DNA from: Auanema rhodensis
Taxonomy: Eukaryota > Nematoda > Chromadorea > Rhabditida > Rhabditidae
NCBI GenBank assembly: GCA_964057225.1
Contig: OZ059900.1
Location: 25,931,638 to 25,995,637, forward strand
Length of the DNA stretch: 64,000 bases
Direction: 5' to 3'
Below the pieces are notes generated by a model that saw only the letters and a list, made by a program, of their open reading frames with translations, was not told the DNA's origin and made no database searches. The translations under genes were made by a program, and so were the position numbers. Of the stretch, positions 1 through 9,920 are shown one piece after another (the stretch's first letter is position 1; each line of letters starts with the position of its first letter).

Positions 1-1402
1 ATGGGAAATACTGTGTTTTTATATTTTTCTAGTGTTCAGCATGTGAAATGCTTTATTTTAGTATGTAACACGCTGAAATTTGTTGCATTTGACGACTCAT
101 ATGAACAAAAATCGATTTAATCAATATTAGCCATAAGGGGCGTGCCCTCAGAATATGCTAATTTCCTTAATTTTCTAACCCCTGTTTTTTTGTCGTGAAA
201 GTGGAACTAGACGTTGTACGAACAATTTTGAGCTAGGTTTCATTGACATTGCATGAGTTTGAACACATGCAATCGTAAGTCAAAACCTTGTTTACAGCGA
301 AATTTCCAAAAACTGGTTTTCAAGCATAATAAAATATTTCTCATGGGAAATACTGTGTTTTTGTATTTTTCTAGTGTTCAGCATGTAAAATGCTTCATTT
401 TAGTATGTAACACGCTGAAATTTGTTGCATTTGACGACTCATATGAACAAAAATCGATTTAATCAATATTAGCCATAAGGGGCGTGCCCTCAGAATATGC
501 TAATTTCCTTAATTTTCTAACCCCTGTTTTTTTGTCGTGAAAGTGGAACTAGACGTTGTACGAACAATTTTGAGCTAGGTTTCATTGACATTGCATGAGT
601 TTGAACACATGAAATCGTAAGTCAAAACCTTGTTTACAGCGAAATTTCCAAAAACTGGTTTTCCAGCATAATAAAATATTTCTCATGGGAAATACTGTGT
701 TTTTGTATTTTTTTAGTGTTCAGCATGTAAAATGCGTCATGTTAGTATGTAAAACGCTGAAATTCGTTGCATTTGACGACTCATATGAACAAAAATCGAT
801 TTTATCAATATTAGCCATAAGGGGCGTGCCCTCAGAATATGCTAATTTCCTTAATTTTCTAACCCCTGTTTTTTTGTCGTGAAAGTGGAACTAGACGTTG
901 TACGAACAATTTTGAGCTAGGTTTCATTGACATTGCATGAGTTTGAACACATGAAATCGTAAGTCAAAACCTTGTTTACAGCGAAATTTCCAAAAACTGG
1001 TTTTCCAGCATAATAAAATATTTCTCATGGGAAAAACTGTGTTTTTGTATTTTTCTAGTGTTCAGCATGTAAAATGCTTCATTTTAGTATGTAACACACT
1101 GAAATTTGTTGCATTTGACGACTCATATGAACAAAAATTGATTTAATCAATATTAGTCATAAGGGGCGTGCCCTCAGAATATGCTAATTTCCTTAATTTT
1201 CTAACCCCTGTTTTTTTGTCGTGAAAGTGGAACTAGACGTTGTACGAACAATTTTGAGCTAGGTTTCATTGACATTGCATGAGTTTGAACACATGAAATC
1301 GTAAGTCAAAACCTTGTTTACAGCGAAATTTCCAAAAACTGGTTTTCCAGCATAATAAAATATTTCTCATGGGAAATACTGTGTTTTTGTATTTTTCTAG
1401 TG

Positions 1403-1445
1403 TTCAGCATGTAAAATGCTTCATTTTAGTATGTAACACGCTGAA
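1403..1445. repeat. Dyad: TTCAGCATGT with ACACGCTGAA, plus inner GCAT/ATGC hairpin
   Basis: In the reference monomer, positions 35-44 and 68-77 are inverted repeats with 9 of 10 bases paired and a 23-base spacer. An overlapping small hairpin pairs GCAT (39-42) with ATGC (48-51). The array carries this in most monomers. Types with A at position 69 lose one pair, and the AGAATG types lose the inner hairpin. Whether it extrudes in vivo is not shown by sequence. Confidence 0.6.
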
Positions 1446-1464
1446 ATTCGTTGCATTTGACGAC

Positions 1465-1485
1465 TCATATGAACAAAAATCGATT
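1465..1485. repeat. Two adjacent palindromes, TCATATGA and AATCGATT
   Basis: Positions 97-104 and 110-117 of the reference monomer are perfect 8-bp palindromes five bases apart. In monomers with C113 changed to T (for example near 1139, 14137 and 26792), ATTGATT and AATCAAT instead form 7-base arms around a single T. In monomers with AAAAAGCG the second palindrome is broken. Confidence 0.6.
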
Positions 1486-1505
1486 TAATCAATATTAGCC
1501 ATAAG

Positions 1506-1515
1506 GGGCGTGCCC
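1506..1515. repeat. GC-rich mini-hairpin GGGC-GT-GCCC
   Basis: Positions 138-147 form a 4-bp all-GC stem with a two-base loop inside an otherwise A/T-rich monomer. It is nearly invariant across the array. The only change I noticed is AAGGAGCG in four monomers (4447, 8210, 9579, 17789). Confidence 0.55.
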
Positions 1516-1676
1516 TCAGAATATGCTAATTTCCTTAATTTTCTAACCCCTGTTTTTTTGTCGTGAAAGTGGAACTAGACGTTGTACGAACAATTTTGAG
1601 CTAGGTTTCATTGACATTGCATGAGTTTGAACACATGAAATCGTAAGTCAAAACCTTGTTTACAGCGAAATTTCCA

Positions 1677-1692
1677 AAAACTGGTTTTCCAG
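1677..1692. repeat. Overlapping dyads AAAAC-TG-GTTTT and CTGG-TTTT-CCAG
   Basis: Positions 309-324 of the reference monomer contain two overlapping inverted repeats that cannot both form at once. Variants with ACAGG (T314 to A) or GTATTCC (T318 to A) disturb one or both. The short A and T runs here and across the monomer boundary may also give some intrinsic bend. Confidence 0.55.
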
Positions 1693-1695
1693 CAT

Positions 1696-1701
1696 AATAA
1701 A
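1696..1701 (+). promoter_or_regulatory. AATAAA hexamer, once per monomer, upstream of a GT/T-rich stretch
   Basis: Representative of most monomers (monomer positions 328-333). The next monomer's positions 12-30 are T- and GT-rich and begin about 25 bases downstream, the arrangement of an animal-type poly(A) site. Monomers with A332 changed to C read AATACA instead (for example before 11973, 14026 and 37971). No gene lies upstream, so any role would concern satellite transcripts read from the + strand. It may be chance in A/T-rich DNA. Confidence 0.3.
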
Positions 1702-4104
1702 ATATTTCTCATGGGAAATACTGTGTTTTTGTATTTTTCTAGTGTTCAGCATGTAAAATGCTTCATTTTAGTATGTAACACGCTGAAATTCGTTGCATTT
1801 GACGACTCATATGAACAAAAATCGATTTAATCAATATTAGCCATAAGGGGCGTGCCCTCAGAATATGCTAATTTCCTTAATTTTCTAACCCCTGTTTTTT
1901 TGTCGTGAAAGTGGAACTAGACGTTGTACGAACAATTTTGAGCTAGGTTTCATTGACATTGCATGAGTTTGAACACATGAAATCGTAAGTCAAAACCTTG
2001 TTTACAGCGAAATTTCCAAAAACTGGTTTTCCAGCATAATAAAATATTTCTCATGGGAAATACTGTGTTTTTATATTTTTCTAGTGTTCAGCATGTGAAA
2101 TGCTTTATTTTAGTATGTAACACGCTGAAATTTGTTGCATTTGACGACTCATATGAACAAAAATCGATTTAATCAATATTAGCCATAAGGGGCGTGCCCT
2201 CAGAATATGCTAATTTCCTTAATTTTCTAACCCCTGTTTTTTTGTCGTGAAAGTGGAACTAGACGTTGTACGAACAATTTTGAGCTAGGTTTCATTGACA
2301 TTGCATGAGTTTGAACACATGCAATCGTAAGTCAAAACCTTGTTTACAGCGAAATTTCCAAAAACTGGTTTTCAAGCATAATAAAATATTTCTCATGGGA
2401 AATACTGTGTTTTTGTATTTTTCTAGTGTTCAGCATGTAAAATGCTTCATTTTAGTATGTAACACGCTGAAATTTGTTGCATTTGACGACTCATATGAAC
2501 AAAAATCGATTTAATCAATATTAGCCATAAGGGGCGTGCCCTCAGAATATGCTAATTTCCTTAATTTTCTAACCCCTGTTTTTTTGTCGTGAAAGTGGAA
2601 CTAGACGTTGTACGAACAATTTTGAGCTAGGTTTCATTGACATTGCATGAGTTTGAACACATGAAATCGTAAGTCAAAACCTTGTTTACAGCGAAATTTC
2701 CAAAAACTGGTTTTCCAGCATAATAAAATATTTCTCATGGGAAATACTGTGTTTTTGTATTTTTTTAGTGTTCAGCATGTAAAATGCGTCATGTTAGTAT
2801 GTAAAACGCTGAAATTCGTTGCATTTGACGACTCATATGAACAAAAATCGATTTTATCAATATTAGCCATAAGGGGCGTGCCCTCAGAATATGCTAATTT
2901 CCTTAATTTTCTAACCCCTGTTTTTTTGTCGTGAAAGTGGAACTAGACGTTGTACGAACAATTTTGAGCTAGGTTTCATTGACATTGCATGAGTTTGAAC
3001 ACATGAAATCGTAAGTCAAAACCTTGTTTACAGCGAAATTTCCAAAAACTGGTTTTCCAGCATAATAAAATATTTCTCATGGGAAAAACTGTGTTTTTGT
3101 ATTTTTCTAGTGTTCAGCATGTAAAATGCTTCATTTTAGTATGTAACACACTGAAATTTGTTGCATTTGACGACTCATATGAACAAAAATTGATTTAATC
3201 AATATTAGTCATAAGGGGCGTGCCCTCAGAATATGCTAATTTCCTTAATTTTCTAACCCCTGTTTTTTTGTCGTGAAAGTGGAACTAGACGTTGTACGAA
3301 CAATTTTGAGCTAGGTTTCATTGACATTGCATGAGTTTGAACACATGAAATCGTAAGTCAAAACCTTGTTTACAGCGAAATTTCCAAAAACTGGTTTTCC
3401 AGCATAATAAAATATTTCTCATGGGAAATACTGTGTTTTTGTATTTTTCTAGTGTTCAGCATGTAAAATGCTTCATTTTAGTATGTAACACGCTGAAATT
3501 CGTTGCATTTGACGACTCATATGAACAAAAATCGATTTAATCAATATTAGCCATAAGGGGCGTGCCCTCAGAATATGCTAATTTCCTTAATTTTCTAACC
3601 CCTGTTTTTTTGTCGTGAAAGTGGAACTAGACGTTGTACGAACAATTTTGAGCTAGGTTTCATTGACATTGCATGAGTTTGAACACATGAAATCGTAAGT
3701 CAAAACCTTGTTTACAGCGAAATTTCCAAAAACTGGTTTTCCAGCATAATAAAATATTTCTCATGGGAAATACTGTGTTTTTGTATTTTTCTAGTGTTCA
3801 GCATGTAAAATGCTTCATTTTAGTATGTAACACGCTGAAATTCGTTGCATTTGACGACTCATATGAACAAAAATCGATTTAATCAATATTAGCCATAAGG
3901 GGCGTGCCCTCAGAATATGCTAATTTCCTTAATTTTCTAACCCCTGTTTTTTTGTCGTGAAAGTGGAACTAGACGTTGTACGAACAATTTTGAGCTAGGT
4001 TTCATTGACATTGCATGAGTTTGAACACATGAAATCGTAAGTCAAAACCTTGTTTACAGCGAAATTTCCAAAAACTGGTTTTCCAGCATAATAAAATATT
4101 TCTC

Positions 4105-4788
4105 ATGGGAAATACTGTGTTTTTGTATTTTTTTAGTGTTCAGCATGTAAAATGCGTCATTTTAGTATGTAAAACGCTGAAATTCGTTGCATTTGACGAC
4201 TCATATGAACAAAAATCGATTTTATCAATATTAGCCATAAGGGGCGTGCCCTCAGAATATGCTAATTTCCTTAATTTTCTAACCCCTGTTTTTTTGTCGT
4301 GAAAGTGGAACTAGACGTTGTACGAACAATTTTGAGCTAGGTTTCATTGACATTGCATGAGTTTGAACACATGAAATCGTAAGTCAAAACCTTGTTTACA
4401 GCGAAATTTCCAAAAACAGGTTTTCCAGCATAATACAATATTTCTCATGGGAAATACTGTGTTTTTGTATTTTTCTAGTGTTCAGAATGTAGAATGCTTC
4501 ATTTTAGTATGTAACACGCTGAAATTCGTTGCATTTGACGACTCATATGAACAAAAATCGATTTAATCAATATTAGCCATAAGGAGCGTGCCCTCAGAAT
4601 ATGCTAATTTCCTTAATTTTCTAACCCCTGTTTTTTTGTCGTGAAAGTGGAACTAGACGTTGTACGAACAATTTTGAGCTAGGTTTCATTGACATTGCAT
4701 GAGTTTGAACACATGAAATCGTAAGTCAAAACCTTGTTTACAGCGAAATTTCCAAAAACTGGTTTTCCAGCATAATAAAATATTTCTC
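4105..4788 (+). repeat. Two monomers outside the local HORs (M12, M13)
   Basis: M12 has the GCGTC type with T at position 119. M13 has the distinctive AGAATGTAGAATG and AAGGAGCG variants plus C at position 332. The M13 type returns at 8210, 9579 and 17789, and a related form without the AAGGAGCG change at 60545 and 63281. These two monomers separate the six-monomer HOR from the four-monomer block and belong to neither. Confidence 0.8.
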
Positions 4789-7524
4789 ATGGGAAATACT
4801 GTGTTTTTGTATTTTTTTAGTGTTCAGCATTTAAAATGCGTCATTTTAGTATGTAAAACGCTGAAATTCGTTGCATTTGACGACTCATATGAACAAAAAG
4901 CGATTTAATCAATATTAGCCATAAGGGGCGTGCCCTCAGAATATGCTAATTTCCTTAATTTTCTAACCCCTGTTTTTTTGTCGTGAAAGTGGAACTAGAC
5001 GTTGTACGAACAATTTTGAGCTAGGTTTCATTGACATTGCATGAGTTTGAACACATGAAATCGTAAGTCAAAACCTTGTTTACAGCGAAATTTCCAAAAA
5101 CTGGTTTTCCAGCATAATAAAATATTTCTCATGGGAAATACTGTGTTTTTGTATTTTTTTAGTGTTCAGCATGTAAAATGCGTCATTTCAGTATGTAAAA
5201 CGCTGAAATTCGTTGCATTTGACGACTCATATGAACAAAAAGCGATTTAATCAATATTAGCCATAAGGGGCGTGCCCTCAGAATATGCTAATTTCCTTAA
5301 TTTTCTAACCCCTGTTTTTTTGTCGTGAAAGTGGAACTAGACGTTGTACGAACAATTTTGAGCTAGGTTTCATTGACATTGCATGAGTTTGAACACATGC
5401 AATCGTAAGTCAAAACCTTGTTTACAGCGAAATTTCCAAAAACTGGTTTTCCAGCATAATAAAATATTTCTCATGGGAAATACTGTGTTTTTGTATTTTT
5501 CTAGTGTTCAGCATGTAAAATGCTTCATTTTAGTATGTAACACGCTGAAATTTGTTGCATTTGACGACTCATATGAACAAAAATCGATTTAATCAATATT
5601 AGCCATAAGGGGCGTGCCCTCAGAATATGCTAATTTCCTTAATTTTCTAACCCCTGTTTTTTTGTCGTGAAAGTGGAACTAGACGTTGTACGAACAATTT
5701 TGAGCTAGGTTTCATTGACATTGCATGAGTTTGAACAAATGAAATCGTAAGTCAAAACCTTGTTTACATCGAAATTTCCAAAAACTGGTTTTCCAGGATA
5801 ATAAAATATTTCTCATGGGAAATACTGTGTTTTTGTATTTTTCTAGTGTTCAGCATGTAAAATGCTTTATTTTAATATGTAACACGCTGAAATTCGTTGC
5901 ATTTGACGACTCATATGAACAAAAATCGATTTAATCAATATTAGCCATAAGGGGCGTGCCCTCAGAATATGCTAATTTCCTTAATTTTCTAACCCCTGTT
6001 TTTTTGTCGTGAAAGTGGAACTAGACGTTGTACGAACAATTTTGAGCTAAGTTTCATTGACATTGCATGAGTTTGAACACATGAAATCGTAAGTCAAAAC
6101 CTTGTTTACATCGAAATTTCCAAAAACAGGTTTTCCAGCATAATAAAATATTTCTCATGGGAAATACTGTGTTTTTGTATTTTTTTAGTGTTCAGCATTT
6201 AAAATGCGTCATTTTAGTATGTAAAACGCTGAAATTCGTTGCATTTGACGACTCATATGAACAAAAAGCGATTTAATCAATATTAGCCATAAGGGGCGTG
6301 CCCTCAGAATATGCTAATTTCCTTAATTTTCTAACCCCTGTTTTTTTGTCGTGAAAGTGGAACTAGACGTTGTACGAACAATTTTGAGCTAGGTTTCATT
6401 GACATTGCATGAGTTTGAACACATGAAATCGTAAGTCAAAACCTTGTTTACAGCGAAATTTCCAAAAACTGGTTTTCCAGCATAATAAAATATTTCTCAT
6501 GGGAAATACTGTGTTTTTGTATTTTTTTAGTGTTCAGCATGTAAAATGCGTCATTTCAGTATGTAAAACGCTGAAATTCGTTGCATTTGACGACTCATAT
6601 GAACAAAAAGCGATTTAATCAATATTAGCCATAAGGGGCGTGCCCTCAGAATATGCTAATTTCCTTAATTTTCTAACCCCTGTTTTTTTGTCGTGAAAGT
6701 GGAACTAGACGTTGTACGAACAATTTTGAGCTAGGTTTCATTGACATTGCATGAGTTTGAACACATGCAATCGTAAGTCAAAACCTTGTTTACAGCGAAA
6801 TTTCCAAAAACTGGTTTTCCAGCATAATAAAATATTTCTCATGGGAAATACTGTGTTTTTGTATTTTTTTAGTGTTCAGCATTTAAAATGCGTCATTTTA
6901 GTATGTAAAACGCTGAAATTTGTTGCATTTGACGACTCATATGAACAAAAATCGATTTAATCAATATTAGCCATAAGGGGCGTGCCCTCAGAATATGCTA
7001 ATTTCCTTAATTTTCTAACCCCTGTTTTTTTGTCGTGAAAGTGGAACTAGACGTTGTACGAACAATTTTGAGCTAGGTTTCATTGACATTGCATGAGTTT
7101 GAACAAATGAAATCGTAAGTCAAAACCTTGTTTACATCGAAATTTCCAAAAACTGGTTTTCCAGCATAATAAAATATTTCTCATGGGAAATACTGTGTTT
7201 TTGTATTTTTCTAGTGTTCAGCATGTAAAATGCTTTATTTTAATATGTAACACGCTGAAATTCGTTGCATTTGACGACTCATATGAACAAAAATCGATTT
7301 AATCAATATTAGCCATAAGGGGCGTGCCCTCAGAATATGCTAATTTCCTTAATTTTCTAACCCCTGTTTTTTTGTCGTGAAAGTGGAACTAGACGTTGTA
7401 CGAACAATTTTGAGCTAAGTTTCATTGACATTGCATGAGTTTGAACACATGAAATCGTAAGTCAAAACCTTGTTTACATCGAAATTTCCAAAAACTGGTT
7501 TTCCAGCATAATAAAATATTTCTC
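4789..7524 (+). repeat. Four-monomer HOR, 1368 bp, two copies
   Basis: M14-M17 (4789-6156) recur as M18-M21 (6157-7524). The order is a CATTTAAAATGCG type, a CATTTCAG type, a CTGAAATTTG type preceded by ATGCAATCG, and a CTTTATTTTAATATG type. The first two members also carry AAAAAGCG instead of AAAATCG, a variant I see only in the first 19 kb. The third member of copy 2 (M20) differs from its partner M16 because a short internal tract is replaced by M18-type sequence. Confidence 0.88.
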
Positions 7525-9920
7525 ATGAGAAATACTGTGTTTTTGTATTTTTTTAATGTTCAGCATGTAAAATGCTTCATTTTGATATGTAAAACGCTGA
7601 AATTCGTTGCATTTGACGACTCATATGAACAAAAATCGATTTTATCAATATTAGCCATAAGGGGCGTGCCCTCAGAATATGCTAATTTCCTTAATTTTCT
7701 AACCCCTGTTTTTTTGTCGTGAAAGTGGAACTAGACGTTGTACGAACAATTTTGAGCTAGGTTTCATTGACATTGCATGAGTTTGAACACATGAAATCGT
7801 GAGTCAAAACCTTGTTTACAGCGAAATTTCCAAAAACTGGTTTTCCAGCATAATAAAATATTTCTCATGGGAAATACTGTGTTTTTGTATTTTTTTAGTG
7901 TTCAGCATGTAAAATGCGTCATTTTAGTATGTAAAACGCTGAAATTCGTTGCATTTGACGACTCATATGAACAAAAATCGATTTTATCAATATTAGCCAT
8001 AAGGGGCGTGCCCTCAGAATATGCTAATTTCCTTAATTTTCTAACCCCTGTTTTTTTTGTCGTGAAAGTGGAACTAGACGTTGTACGAACAATTTTGAGC
8101 TAGGTTTCATTGACATTGCATGAGTTTGAACACATGAAATCGTAAGTCAAAACCTTGTTTACAGCGAAATTTCCAAAAACAGGTTTTCCAGCATAATACA
8201 ATATTTCTCATGGGAAATACTGTGTTTTTGTATTTTTCTAGTGTTCAGAATGTAGAATGCTTCATTTTAGTATGTAACACGCTGAAATTCGTTGCATTTG
8301 ACGACTCATATGAACAAAAATCGATTTAATCAATATTAGCCATAAGGAGCGTGCCCTCAGAATATGCTAATTTCCTTAATTTTCTAACCCCTGTTTTTTT
8401 GTCGTGAAAGTGGAACTAGACGTTGTACGAACAATTTTGAGCTAGGTTTCATTGACATTGCATGAGTTTGAACAAATGAAATCGTAAGTCAAAACCTTGT
8501 TTACATCGAAATTTCCAAAAACTGGTTTTCCAGCATAATAAAATATTTCTCATGGGAAATACTGTGTTTTTGTATTTTTCTAGTGTTCAGCATGTAAAAT
8601 GCTTTATTTTAATATGTAACACGCTGAAATTCGTTGCATTTGACGACTCATATGAACAAAAATCGATTTAATCAATATTAGCCATAAGGGGCGTGCCCTC
8701 AGAATATGCTAATTTCCTTAATTTTCTAACCCCTGTTTTTTTGTCGTGAAAGTGGAACTAGACGTTGTACGAACAATTTTGAGCTAAGTTTCATTGACAT
8801 TGCATGAGTTTGAACACATGAAATCGTAAGTCAAAACCTTGTTTACATTGAAATTTCCAAAAACTGGTTTTCCAGCATAATAAAATATTTCTCATGAGAA
8901 ATACTGTGTTTTTGTATTTTTTTAATGTTCAGCATGTAAAATGCTTCATTTTGATATGTAAAACGCTGAAATTCGTTGCATTTGACGACTCATATGAACA
9001 AAAATCGATTTTATCAATATTAGCCATAAGGGGCGTGCCCTCAGAATATGCTAATTTCCTTAATTTTCTAACCCCTGTTTTTTTGTCGTGAAAGTGGAAC
9101 TAGACGTTGTACGAACAATTTTGAGCTAGGTTTCATTGACATTGCATGAGTTTGAACACATGAAATCGTGAGTCAAAACCTTGTTTACAGCGAAATTTCC
9201 AAAAACTGGTTTTCCAGCATAATAAAATATTTCTCATGGGAAATACTGTGTTTTTGTATTTTTTTAGTGTTCAGCATGTAAAATGCGTCATTTTAGTATG
9301 TAAAACGCTGAAATTCGTTGCATTTGACGACTCATATGAACAAAAATCGATTTTATCAATATTAGCCATAAGGGGCGTGCCCTCAGAATATGCTAATTTC
9401 CTTAATTTTCTAACCCCTGTTTTTTTTGTCGTGAAAGTGGAACTAGACGTTGTACGAACAATTTTGAGCTAGGTTTCATTGACATTGCATGAGTTTGAAC
9501 ACATGAAATCGTAAGTCAAAACCTTGTTTACAGCGAAATTTCCAAAAACAGGTTTTCCAGCATAATACAATATTTCTCATGGGAAATACTGTGTTTTTGT
9601 ATTTTTCTAGTGTTCAGAATGTAGAATGCTTCATTTTAGTATGTAACACGCTGAAATTCGTTGCATTTGACGACTCATATGAACAAAAATCGATTTAATC
9701 AATATTAGCCATAAGGAGCGTGCCCTCAGAATATGCTAATTTCCTTAATTTTCTAACCCCTGTTTTTTTGTCGTGAAAGTGGAACTAGACGTTGTACGAA
9801 CAATTTTGAGCTAGGTTTCATTGACATTGCATGAGTTTGAACACATGAAATCGTAAGTCAAAACCTTGTTTACAGCGAAATTTCCAAAAACTGGTTTTCC
9901 AGCATAATAAAATATTTCTC
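7183..9920 (+). repeat. Four-monomer HOR, 1369 bp, two copies
   Basis: M21-M24 (7183-8551) recur as M25-M28 (8552-9920) at a constant offset of 1369. Shared marks are the ATGAGAAAT monomer (7525 and 8894), a monomer with the T7 run extended to T8 (8051-8058 and 9420-9427), the ATCGTGAGTC change before it, and the AGAATGTAGAATG/AAGGAGCG monomer (8210 and 9579). The extra base is in both copies, so the insertion came before the duplication. This block overlaps the end of the 1368-bp HOR. Confidence 0.9.

Larger units (their letters stand above)
1369..1710 (+). repeat. Reference monomer (M4), matching the apparent consensus
   Basis: This copy, and the next at 1711-2052, carries the common base at every diagnostic position I tracked, so I use it as the coordinate frame (monomer positions 1-342). 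Main variable positions: 4 (G/A), 9 (T/A), 11 (C/G), 12 (T/A), 20-21, 29-30, 32 (G/A), 40, 43, 45, 46, 52 (T/G), 54 (C/T), 57, 59, 60 (A/G), 61 (G/A), 69 (C/A), 81 (C/T), 84 (T/C), 112, 113 (C/T), 119 (A/T), 155, 194, 211, 220, 236 (G/A), 266, 270 (A/C), 297, 299 (G/A), 314, 318 and 332 (A/C). Composition is A/T-rich with one GC-rich patch at 137-147. It holds ten CpG sites. The choice of monomer start is arbitrary. Confidence 0.95.
1..4104 (+). repeat. Six-monomer HOR, 2052 bp, two tandem copies
   Basis: M0-M5 (1-2052) recur as M6-M11 (2053-4104). Paired private variants prove it. Both copies open with a monomer having A at position 21 and G at 45. The second monomer of each has TTCAAGC near its start boundary (around 333 and 2383). 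The third has GCGTCATGTTAG. The fourth has the rare CACACTG, TTGATTT and TTAGTCAT changes together (1027 and 3079). At every diagnostic site checked the copies agree. M12 at 4105 does not match M0 or M6, so the repeat stops there. The left edge is cut by the window, so more copies may lie upstream. Confidence 0.93.

Noticed and set aside
1-60. Yeast-type replication origin core (TTTTATATTTT) in monomers with A at position 21
   Set aside because: The 11-base match is exact in a minority of monomers, but it is expected often in T-rich DNA. Most eukaryotes do not use this sequence, and HOR satellites of this kind are not typical of budding yeast.
1505-1515. Rho-independent terminator at the GC-rich GGGCGTGCCC patch
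   Set aside because: The stem is only 4 bp with a two-base loop and no T run follows directly. The context is eukaryotic satellite DNA.
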